Assembly: GCA_018716365.1 (NCBI GenBank)
Contig: DVKA01000103.1
Span: forward strand, 1-9,489
DNA length: 9,489 bases
Origin: Candidatus Caccocola faecipullorum
GTDB lineage: Bacteria; Synergistota; Synergistia; Synergistales; Synergistaceae
Direction: 5' to 3'
Positions 1-5,924 of this stretch are shown here, piece after piece; within the stretch, counting starts at the first letter, position 1, and each line of letters starts with the position of its first letter. The translations under genes were made by a program, and so were the position numbers. Below the pieces are notes generated by a model. It searched no databases, had not been told where the DNA came from, and saw only the letters and a program-made list of their open reading frames with translations.

Positions 1-1
1 C

Positions 2-130
2 GAGGCTCCCAGCCTCACGACGTGCAAGCACTGCGGCGAGGTCATCGAGACCTACCGCGCCTGCCCGGCCTGCGGCTTCTACAAGGGCCGTCAGGTCCTC
101 AAAATCACAGAAGAGAAGACCGCTGAATAA
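2..130 (+). CDS. rpmF: 50S ribosomal protein L32, C-terminal part (5' truncated by window)
   Basis: The last 42 codons of ribosomal protein L32, a small zinc-ribbon protein of the large ribosomal subunit. The reading frame enters at base 2 and ends with TAA at 128-130. Two CxxC pairs are visible, CKHC (residues 8-11 of the visible part) and CPAC (21-24), spaced as in the four-cysteine, zinc-binding form of L32. The tail GFYKGRQVL is typical of the family. The gene ends directly before an intrinsic terminator, so it is probably transcribed separately from the fatty-acid operon downstream. The rpmF-plsX neighbourhood is widely conserved in bacteria. The start lies outside the window. Confidence 0.93.
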   Translation, partial: EAPSLTTCKHCGEVIETYRACPACGFYKGRQVLKITEEKTAE

Positions 131-153
131 ATTTTTTCAGACAGACTTTCGCC

Positions 154-195
154 TCGCGGCTCCGGCTTCACGCCCGGGCCGCGATTCTTTTTATT
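154..195 (+). terminator. Intrinsic terminator after rpmF
   Basis: TCGCGGC (154-160) pairs perfectly with GCCGCGA (178-184), and the stem is followed by a T-rich run at 185-195 interrupted by one C and one A. It sits 24 nt after the rpmF stop codon and would separate rpmF from the fapR operon. Confidence 0.75.
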
Positions 196-208
196 ATTCC
201 AACCTTTT

Positions 209-225
209 TCAGCGCCGCTGATTTT
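209..225 (+). terminator. Small palindrome with T-run, possible backup terminator
   Basis: TCAGCG-C-CGCTGA (209-221) is a perfect inverted repeat flanked by TTTT on both sides (204-208 and 222-225). As RNA it gives only a 5-bp stem with a 3-nt loop. It may be a weak second terminator for rpmF, or a protein-binding palindrome. The remaining sequence to about 255 is AT-rich with nothing else recognisable. Confidence 0.3.
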
Positions 226-259
226 GTAAAAATTCCCAATAAAATTGCGGTGAATGCTA

Positions 260-288
260 TTGACAACGGAGCGCGCATATAATATCTT
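260..288 (+). promoter_or_regulatory. Candidate promoter of the fapR operon
   Basis: A consensus -35, TTGACA (260-265), is followed after 17 bp by TATCTT (283-288), which matches 4 of 6 bases of the -10 consensus. A perfect TATAAT at 278-283 lies only 12 bp from the -35, too close for normal sigma-70 spacing with this box. A second possible promoter is TTGTCT (287-292), an 18-bp spacer and TAATAT (311-316), whose -10 would lie inside the palindrome at 305-321. Which is used cannot be decided from sequence. Confidence 0.6.
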
Positions 289-296
289 GTCTGCTG

Positions 297-321
297 TTAA
301 GACCAGCTCATAATATGAGCT
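297..321 (+). promoter_or_regulatory. Overlapping inverted repeats, candidate FapR operator
   Basis: AGCTCATA (305-312), one central A and TATGAGCT (314-321) form a perfect 17-bp palindrome. Overlapping it, the 17-mer beginning TTAAGACC at 297 and ending CATAA at 313 is an imperfect inverted repeat that resembles, as I remember it, the Firmicute FapR box (TTAGTACC...TACTAA) at its outer and ACC positions. The site lies between the candidate promoter and the fapR ribosome binding site, which suits autoregulation by FapR. The palindrome is also followed by a T-run (324-328), so an RNA hairpin role is possible. Confidence 0.45.
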
Positions 322-339
322 TGTTTTTAGGAGAAGAAG

Positions 340-930
340 ATGCGTTCAGAAGGCAGAAAGCGGCGTCACAGCCAACTCTTAAAACTTATAGAGACTAACC
401 CGCTGCTCACCGACGAAGAAATTTCCTCGAAGCTCGGCGTCAGTCTCAGCACCGTAAGGCTCGACCGTGGACTGCTCGCCATACCCGAGCTGCGCGAAAG
501 GACGCGCGCGATGGCGGAACACGCCGCGAGCCGTCTGAAGTCTCTGCGCGACGACGAGGTCGTCGGCGAACTTCTCGGCCTTGAGCCGAACAGCTGGGCG
601 CTCTCCACTCTCGAGATAGGCCCGGAAATGGCCTTCCGCACGACCGACATGGCCGGCGACTACTACATTTACGCGCAGGCCTCCTCGCTCGCGATAGCGA
701 CGATAGACGCGGAGATGGTCGTCTCCGCCGCCGCGCGCCTCAAATACTGCCAGCCGGCCTACATCGGCGAAAAGATCGTCGCTCGCTCGAAGGTCGGCAC
801 GCACAAAGGCAACAAATACGTGGTGAGCGTTCATTCAAAAATCGGCGAGCGTGAAATATTCGTAGGGCGTTTCGTCGTCGCCGCGATAGACGATCATAAT
901 AACGAAAAAGTGGGGGACGAGAAATGCTGA
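340..930 (+). CDS. fapR: FapR-family transcriptional regulator of fatty acid and phospholipid synthesis
   Basis: A 196-residue repressor. Known FapR binds operators of fab and pls genes and is released when malonyl-CoA or malonyl-ACP binds. Residues 1-60 form the helix-turn-helix part (TDEEISSKLGVSLSTVRLDR, 24-43, then IPELRER). Residues about 67-185 form the hotdog-fold effector domain (DEVVGELLGLE, YAQASSLAIATID). It aligns with Bacillus FapR from memory without gaps through residue 123. ATG 340 is supported by AGGAG at 329-333, six bases upstream. As first gene of the operon it probably autoregulates. Odd: at the positions of Bacillus R106, G107 and N115, reported around the malonyl group, this protein has G106, D107 and S115. 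The family assignment is secure; the ligand is less so. Confidence 0.93.
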   Translation: MRSEGRKRRHSQLLKLIETNPLLTDEEISSKLGVSLSTVRLDRGLLAIPELRERTRAMAEHAASRLKSLRDDEVVGELLGLEPNSWALSTLEIGPEMAFRTTDMAGDYYIYAQASSLAIATIDAEMVVSAAARLKYCQPAYIGEKIVARSKVGTHKGNKYVVSVHSKIGEREIFVGRFVVAAIDDHNNEKVGDEKC

Positions 931-1937
931 TTGCACTTGACGCCATGGGCGGGGACCACGCCCCCGAAGAGCCCTGTAAGGCGGCGATACAGGCCTGCCG
1001 GCAGGATCCTGACCTTTCCGTAGCGCTGGCTGGCGACAGCGAAAAGATAAAACCAATAATAGAAACTGCGGAAGCTTCCGTCCGCTCGCGGCTCAGCATC
1101 GTCCACACGGACGAGGTCATAACCGGCAGCGACTCGCCGTCTATTTCAATACGCAGAAAAAAGAATTCCAGCCTCGTCGTCTGCTTCAACATGGTGCGCT
1201 CGCACGAAGCCGATGGAATCGTCTCGGCCGGCAATACCGGCGCTATCGCCGCGGGCGCTGTGCTCCTCCTCGGACGCATCCCCGGAATCGACCGCCCGGG
1301 CCTCGGTGCCGTGCTCCCGGTGCTCAACCGCTGCACGCTGCTGATGGACGTCGGCGGCACGGTGCGCTGCAAACCCGTCAACCTTCTGCAATTCGCCCAG
1401 ATGGGCTCGATATATATGAAACTTTTCAGAAACGTCGAAAATCCGTCGGTCCGCCTGCTCAGCAACGGCGAGGAGGCGACGAAGGGCGACGAAGTCATCT
1501 CCGCGGCGCGCGCTCTCATAGAGCAGACGAAGCTCAACTTCCAGGGGTACGCCGAGGGCAAGGACATCCCGAATGGAATCTCTGACGTCGTCGTCTGCGA
1601 CGGCTTCACCGGCAACGTCGTCATCAAATTCGGAGAGGGGCTCGGCGAGCTTATCCAGAGCCAGCTCAAAGAAGAATATAAACACCATATGCTTCCGAAA
1701 ATCGGATGCTTCTTCATGCTCCCCGCGATGAAGCGCATAATGGGACGCTTCGACTGGGAGAGGTACGGCGGCTCGCCCGTGCTCGGCGTATGCGGCAGCG
1801 TCGTGAAGGTCCACGGGCGCTCGCGCGCGAACGCCATCGCCAACGCGATAACGAGCGGCGCGAATTTTATACGGCACAACGGCGTTGAGAGGATTCAGAA
1901 CGAAATAGCGAAAGGCGCGGAGGGTAACGATGATTAG
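924..1937 (+). CDS. plsX: Phosphate acyltransferase PlsX
   Basis: PlsX (337 aa) converts acyl-ACP and phosphate to acyl-phosphate, the acyl donor for PlsY in phosphatidic acid synthesis; it is a soluble protein that associates with the membrane. Family motifs run in order: DAMGGD (6-11), SAGNTGA (101-107), LLSNGEE (178-184), CDGFTGN (225-231), YGGSPVLG (281-288) and VHGRS (296-300). Length is normal for the family. The ATG overlaps the fapR stop region by 7 nt, and a G-rich stretch at 912-917 could serve as the ribosome binding site, which suggests translational coupling. One conserved stretch is unusual: the common DVGANVDxKP reads DVGGTVRCKP (142-151). The rpmF-fapR-plsX-fab order supports the call. 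Confidence 0.96.
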   Translation: MLIALDAMGGDHAPEEPCKAAIQACRQDPDLSVALAGDSEKIKPIIETAEASVRSRLSIVHTDEVITGSDSPSISIRRKKNSSLVVCFNMVRSHEADGIVSAGNTGAIAAGAVLLLGRIPGIDRPGLGAVLPVLNRCTLLMDVGGTVRCKPVNLLQFAQMGSIYMKLFRNVENPSVRLLSNGEEATKGDEVISAARALIEQTKLNFQGYAEGKDIPNGISDVVVCDGFTGNVVIKFGEGLGELIQSQLKEEYKHHMLPKIGCFFMLPAMKRIMGRFDWERYGGSPVLGVCGSVVKVHGRSRANAIANAITSGANFIRHNGVERIQNEIAKGAEGNDD

Positions 1938-2892
1938 CGGATTTCCTGTCAGAATCGCCGGAACGGGGAGATATATCCCCGAGAAGGTGATGACGAATTT
2001 TGACTTTGAAAAAATTCTCGACACGAGCGACGAATGGATAGTGACGCGCACTGGCATCAGAAAGCGCCACTTCGCCGCCGAGGACGAGAAATGCAGCGAC
2101 CTCGCCTACAAGGCCGGCCTCGCTGCGCTTGAGGACGCGGGGCTCTCCGCGGAAGATCTCGACCTTATAATCGTCGCGACCGACACGCCGGATACAGTTT
2201 GTCCGTGCACCGCGTCGAAGGTGCAGGGGATGCTCGGCGCTGTGAACGCGGGGACATACGACGTGCTCGCGGGCTGCACGGGCAGCCTCACCGCGATGAC
2301 GACCGCCATCGGCGGCATTGCGAGCGGCATATGGAAGAACGTCCTCGTAATCGGCTCCGAGGATTTCGCCGGAGTGCTCGACTGGAGCGACCGCTCGTCG
2401 TGCATACTCTTCGGCGATGGCGCGGGCGCCGCTGTGCTGTCGCGCTCGGAAGAGGGCGAAGGGCGTTTCGTCGCCGCGGAGCTGAAGGCGGACGGCGCGA
2501 AGCACGCGCTCATAACGATAGACAAAGAGGGGGGACGCGAAAATCCCGTCCTGCGTATGCACGGCGCTGAGGTCTTCAAGTTCGTCAACGTACATCTTCC
2601 CCCGTTTATCAAAAATTTCTGCGAAGAGTCAGGCGTCGAGCCCTCGGAGATAGGCTTCTGGGTGCTCCACCAGGCGAATACGAGGATAATAGACAGCCTC
2701 TTCAAGCGTCTCGGCGTGCCTACCGAACGCACTATAATGAATCTTGAAAATTATGGAAATACGTCCGCGGCGTCGCTGATGGTGACGCTGGACGAAGCGA
2801 TGAAATCCGGCTGTATCAAAAGCGGCGAAAAAGTTCTCTTTATGGCTTTCGGCGCGGGGATGACGCTGGGCGCGCTGTTATACGAAGCATAA
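1930..2892 (+). CDS. fabH: 3-oxoacyl-ACP synthase III (KAS III)
   Basis: FabH (320 aa) starts fatty-acid chains by condensing acetyl-CoA, or a branched acyl-CoA, with malonyl-ACP. The catalytic triad is visible as Cys116 in AGCTGS, His247 in LHQAN and Asn277 in NYGNTSA, three to four residues after the E. coli numbering. The N-terminal DTSDEWIVTRTGIRKR and the C-terminal FGAGMTLGALL are characteristic. GGAGGG at 1919-1924 sits five bases before ATG 1930, and the gene overlaps the plsX end by 8 nt. Primer preference (acetyl or branched) cannot be read from the sequence. No disrupted motif is seen. Confidence 0.96.
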   Translation: MISGFPVRIAGTGRYIPEKVMTNFDFEKILDTSDEWIVTRTGIRKRHFAAEDEKCSDLAYKAGLAALEDAGLSAEDLDLIIVATDTPDTVCPCTASKVQGMLGAVNAGTYDVLAGCTGSLTAMTTAIGGIASGIWKNVLVIGSEDFAGVLDWSDRSSCILFGDGAGAAVLSRSEEGEGRFVAAELKADGAKHALITIDKEGGRENPVLRMHGAEVFKFVNVHLPPFIKNFCEESGVEPSEIGFWVLHQANTRIIDSLFKRLGVPTERTIMNLENYGNTSAASLMVTLDEAMKSGCIKSGEKVLFMAFGAGMTLGALLYEA

Positions 2893-2907
2893 GGAGCGGA
2901 TTTATAA

Positions 2908-3855
2908 ATGTTTGAGAACAACGCAATCACCAAACTGCTTAAAATCAAGTACCCGATTATACAGGGCGGCATGGCGTGGGTCGCCGACGCCGACCTTGCG
3001 GCTGCGGTCAGCAACGGCGGCGGCCTTGGGATAATCGCGGCCGCCAATATGCCGCCGGAGCTCCTTGAACGCCAGATACAGAAGATCAAGACGCTTACCG
3101 ACAAGCCATTCGGCCTCAACATCATGCTGATGTCCCCGACTGCCGGCGACGCGCTGGAACTTGCGGCGAAGTACCGCGTCCCCGTCGTCACGACCGGAGC
3201 GGGACAGCCCGGCAAGGTCATCGAGCGCCTTAAGCCGCTCGGAACGATAGTCATCCCGGTCGTCGCCGCCGTCGCGCTCGCAGAGCGCGTCGAGAAGCAG
3301 GGCGCCGACGCAGTCGTCGCAGAGGGCATGGAGTCCGGCGGACACATCGGCGAGACGACGACGATGAACCTCGTCCCGCAGGTCGCCGACGCGGTGAAAA
3401 TTCCCGTCATCGCGGCGGGCGGCATCGCCGACGGACGCGGCATGGCTGCGGCCTTCATGCTCGGCGCGAGCGGCGTCCAGATGGGCACGCGCTTCGTCTG
3501 CGCGGAAGAGTGCAACGCGCACAGGAATTACAAGGAAAAGATAGTCAAGGCCAACGACAGGGCGACCGTAGTGACCGGCCGCAGCCTCGGCCATCCGGTG
3601 CGCGCCCTCAAAAATAAATTTACGAAGCAGTTCGAAGAACTTGAGGGCAGGAACGCCACGGCTGCGGAGCTCGAAGCTCTTGGCGCGGGCAAGCTGCGCC
3701 TCGCGGTCGTCGGGGGCGATTCGGACATGGGGTCGTTCATGTCCGGCCAGTCCGCCGGGCTCGTCCATGCGATAGAGCCTGCGGCGGCGATAATAGAAAG
3801 CGTTGTAACAGAGATGAAATCCATCCTTTCAGAATCGGAGAGATACGTCAGATGA
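2908..3855 (+). CDS. fabK: FMN-dependent enoyl-ACP reductase II
   Basis: FabK (315 aa) carries out the final NAD(P)H-dependent reduction of trans-2-enoyl-ACP in elongation. It is a TIM-barrel flavoprotein of the nitronate monooxygenase-like family, unrelated to the SDR enzyme FabI. Visible features are PIIQGGMAWV (16-25), EGMESGGHIG (139-148) with His146 matching the catalytic histidine of Streptococcus FabK, the phosphate-binding AAGGIADGRG (169-178), MGTRF (192-196) and the C-terminal GSFMSGQSAG (275-284). AAGGAG just after the fabH stop lies 11 bases from ATG 2908. The position inside a fab operon makes FabK more likely than nitronate monooxygenase. Use of FabK predicts low sensitivity to FabI-directed inhibitors such as triclosan, as known for the family, if no FabI is present elsewhere. 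Confidence 0.94.
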   Translation: MFENNAITKLLKIKYPIIQGGMAWVADADLAAAVSNGGGLGIIAAANMPPELLERQIQKIKTLTDKPFGLNIMLMSPTAGDALELAAKYRVPVVTTGAGQPGKVIERLKPLGTIVIPVVAAVALAERVEKQGADAVVAEGMESGGHIGETTTMNLVPQVADAVKIPVIAAGGIADGRGMAAAFMLGASGVQMGTRFVCAEECNAHRNYKEKIVKANDRATVVTGRSLGHPVRALKNKFTKQFEELEGRNATAAELEALGAGKLRLAVVGGDSDMGSFMSGQSAGLVHAIEPAAAIIESVVTEMKSILSESERYVR

Positions 3856-4808
3856 AGTACGCGATGATATTCCCCGGACAGGGCGCGCAGCGCCCCGGAA
3901 TGGGGAAGGACGTCTGCGATAAGTATATCGCGGCGAAGAGGATTTTCGACGAAGCGGACGAAGCCCTCGGCTTCTCGCTGAGCGACATAATTTTCAACGG
4001 CACGCCTGAGCAGCTCGCCCACACCGAGATAACGCAGCCCGCGATACTCACTGTCAGCGTAGCGATGTTCCGCGCGCTCGAACAGGAGCTCGGCACGGCG
4101 GTAGAGCCGGCCTGCATGGCGGGCCACAGCCTCGGTGAATACACGGCGCTCGTAGCTTCCGGCGCTCTTTCGGTCAGAGACGGCGTCAGGCTCGTCCACA
4201 AACGCGGCGGACTTATGCAGACCGCCGTACCGCTCGGTGTCGGATCGATGGCGGCTATCATCGGCCTTGAGCTGCCGGTAGTCAGCGAAGTATGCGAAGA
4301 GGCTGCGCAGGGCGAAGTCTGCCAGGCCGCGAACATCAACTCGCCGAAGCAGATAGTCATCTCGGGCCATGCGACCGCGGTAGCGCGCGCCGTCGCGCTC
4401 ATCGAGCAGAAATACACGGCGAAGGTCGTCCCGCTGCGAGTGAGCGCCCCCTTCCACTGCGCGCTCATGCGTCCGGTCGCCGACGAACTCAAGGAAGCCT
4501 TCTCGCAGATTGAGTGGCACGACCCGAAATTCCCGATAATCGCCAACGCGACAGCCCTGCCGGTGCAGAAGGCGCAGGCGGTGCGCGAAGCGCTCTACGC
4601 CCAGACCTACTCGCCCGTCCTCTGGTCGCAGTCCGTGCTTGAAATGGAGAAGAACGGCGTAGACGGCTACATAGAGCTCGGCCCGGGCAGCGTCCTCTCA
4701 GGGCTTGTGAGAAAGATATGCAACGGCAAACGTCCCTACGCGGTGTCGAACTCGCAGGAACTTCTCGCCGCGGCGGACTATCTGAGGAGCGGCGGCAATG
4801 CCAGATAA
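3852..4808 (+). CDS. fabD: Malonyl-CoA:ACP transacylase
   Basis: FabD (318 aa) transfers the malonyl group from CoA to the phosphopantetheine of AcpP, supplying extender units. FPGQGAQ (7-13) forms the oxyanion-hole loop. The nucleophile is Ser93 in GHSLGEY (91-97), Arg118 in HKRGGLM binds the malonyl carboxylate, and His202 in APFHCALM is the catalytic base. YIELGPGSVLSGL (273-285) is the normal C-terminal motif. Start and stop codons overlap with fabK (ATGA at 3852-3855), so translation is probably coupled. Its tail overlaps fabG by 11 nt. Length and motifs are typical for the family, and nothing is missing. Confidence 0.96.
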   Translation: MKYAMIFPGQGAQRPGMGKDVCDKYIAAKRIFDEADEALGFSLSDIIFNGTPEQLAHTEITQPAILTVSVAMFRALEQELGTAVEPACMAGHSLGEYTALVASGALSVRDGVRLVHKRGGLMQTAVPLGVGSMAAIIGLELPVVSEVCEEAAQGEVCQAANINSPKQIVISGHATAVARAVALIEQKYTAKVVPLRVSAPFHCALMRPVADELKEAFSQIEWHDPKFPIIANATALPVQKAQAVREALYAQTYSPVLWSQSVLEMEKNGVDGYIELGPGSVLSGLVRKICNGKRPYAVSNSQELLAAADYLRSGGNAR

Positions 4809-5541
4809 GAAGGTAGCCGTCGTAACGGGAGCGGGACGTGGCATCGGACGCGCGATAGCGGTGGAGCTGGCTAAGCGCGGCTGCGCGGTCGCCGTCAATT
4901 ACAGCCGTTCAGAAGGCCCGGCCAACGAAGTCGTCGAAGAGATCACGGCGGCGGGCGGCGAAGCCTTCGCCGTAAAGGCCGACGTCTCGAACGCCGAAGA
5001 GGTCAAGGCGATGTTCAAGGCCGTTTCGGAAAAACTCGGCCCCGTCAACGTACTTGTCTGCAACGCGGGCGTGACGCGCGACAACCTTCTCATGCGCATG
5101 AAGGACGCCGACTGGGACGACGTTATAAAGACTGACCTCAGTTCGCTTTACTACTGTGCGAAGGAGGCCGTGCGCCCGATGCTCAAGGGCCGCTGGGGCC
5201 GCATCGTCGCGGTCTCGTCGATAAACGGGCTGCGCGGCAGCGCGGGACAGTGCAATTACGCGGCGGCGAAGGCTGGAGTCATCGGCTTCGTCAAGAGCCT
5301 CGCGCGCGAGGTCGCCTCGCGCGGCGTGACTGTAAACGCGATAGCGCCGGGCTTCATAGAGACGGACATGACCGCCGTCCTGCCCGAAGACGTGAAGTCG
5401 CAGTTCATCGCCTCGATTCCCGCAGGACGCGCTGGAACGCCGCAGGACGTCGCGGGCGTCGCCGCCTTCCTCGTCTCTGACGACGCGGCGTATCTTCAGG
5501 GACAGGTCATCGCCGTCGACGGCGGCGTGACGATGCAGTAA
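4798..5541 (+). CDS. fabG: 3-oxoacyl-ACP reductase
   Basis: FabG (247 aa) reduces 3-oxoacyl-ACP to 3-hydroxyacyl-ACP with NADPH. It is a short-chain dehydrogenase with the nucleotide-binding TGAGRGIG (10-17), CNAG (88-91) and the catalytic Ser141, Tyr154 and Lys158 (YAAAK). APGFIETDMT (184-193) and the C-terminal AVDGG are typical of FabG. GAGGAG (4784-4789) lies eight bases before ATG 4798, inside the end of fabD. Odd: the fourth member of the SDR tetrad, normally Asn in a TNL or NNL context, is Asp113 here (KTDLSS). The operon position makes FabG the most likely identity among SDR enzymes. Confidence 0.95.
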   Translation: MPDKKVAVVTGAGRGIGRAIAVELAKRGCAVAVNYSRSEGPANEVVEEITAAGGEAFAVKADVSNAEEVKAMFKAVSEKLGPVNVLVCNAGVTRDNLLMRMKDADWDDVIKTDLSSLYYCAKEAVRPMLKGRWGRIVAVSSINGLRGSAGQCNYAAAKAGVIGFVKSLAREVASRGVTVNAIAPGFIETDMTAVLPEDVKSQFIASIPAGRAGTPQDVAGVAAFLVSDDAAYLQGQVIAVDGGVTMQ

Positions 5542-5548
5542 AAAGGGA

Positions 5549-5569
5549 AAAAGTTCCTCAGGGACTTTT
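5549..5569 (+). promoter_or_regulatory. Hairpin between fabG and acpP
   Basis: AAAAGTTCC (5549-5557) pairs with GGGACTTTT (5561-5569) over 9 bp with one G-T wobble and a TCA loop. It lies 7 nt after the fabG stop and 42 nt before acpP. It lacks a separate T-run, so it is more likely an mRNA processing or stability element, or a weak partial terminator, than a full terminator. I see no convincing promoter between it and acpP. Confidence 0.45.
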
Positions 5570-5611
5570 ACATAAACAAGAGACATAAATACCGCAAAGG
5601 AGAGATTTGCA

Positions 5612-5863
5612 ATGAAAATGGAAGAAGTACAGAGCAAACTTAAGGAAATCGTAATGGACCGCCTCAACGCCGAAGAGGATCAGATCAAGCCGGAAGCTTC
5701 GTTCGTAGAGGACCTCGGCGCCGACTCGCTCGACATCGTCGAGCTCATCATGGGCATCGAGGAAGAGTTCGACATCGAAATCCCCGACGAGGACGCCGAG
5801 AAGCTCACCACCGTCGGCGAGGCCATGGCCTACGTCAAGACGAAGCTCGGAGTCGAGGACTAA
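5612..5863 (+). CDS. acpP: Acyl carrier protein
   Basis: AcpP (83 aa) is the small acidic four-helix protein that carries growing acyl chains on 4'-phosphopantetheine. The attachment site is Ser39 in the DSL motif ([11 protein letters not shown]), and [16 protein letters not shown] follows as in family members. ATG 5612 follows AAAGGAG (5596-5602) at nine bases. All seven isoleucines are encoded by ATC, unlike fapR, where ATA dominates; this fits strong translational selection on a very abundant protein. Hairpins lie on both sides (5549-5569 and 5882-5904) and may raise or isolate its transcript within the operon. Confidence 0.97.
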   Translation: MKMEEVQSKLKEIVMDRLNAEEDQIKPEASFVEDLGADSLDIVELIMGIEEEFDIEIPDEDAEKLTTVGEAMAYVKTKLGVED

Positions 5864-5881
5864 TTAACGACTGAGACAATT

Positions 5882-5904
5882 GGGGGACTGCACGCCAGTC
5901 CCCC
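5882..5904 (+). promoter_or_regulatory. Perfect 9-bp GC-rich hairpin between acpP and fabF
   Basis: GGGGGACTG (5882-5890) and CAGTCCCCC (5896-5904) are perfect complements around a CACGC loop. The downstream sequence is CTCTTCC rather than a T-run, so complete termination is not expected. It lies 18 nt after the acpP stop and ends 9 nt before the fabF ribosome binding site (GGAGG at 5914-5918). Likely roles are partial attenuation, or a barrier to 3' exonucleases that stabilises upstream acpP mRNA. Confidence 0.6.
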
Positions 5905-5924
5905 CTCTTCCAGGGAGGGAACCT

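Noticed and set aside
278..283. Perfect TATAAT as -10 box paired with TTGACA at 260
   Set aside because: The spacer is only 12 bp, too short for a sigma-70 promoter; the 17-bp partner TATCTT at 283 is preferred, though neither is proven.
5567..5591. Promoter for acpP with TTTACA as -35
   Set aside because: The possible -10 sequences (CATAAA, TAAATA) are only 11-13 bp away, so spacing does not fit.
5880..5924. Upstream TTG start for fabF at 5880
   Set aside because: It would translate through the perfect hairpin, has no ribosome binding site and adds residues not typical of FabF. ATG 5925 has GGAGG at six bases.
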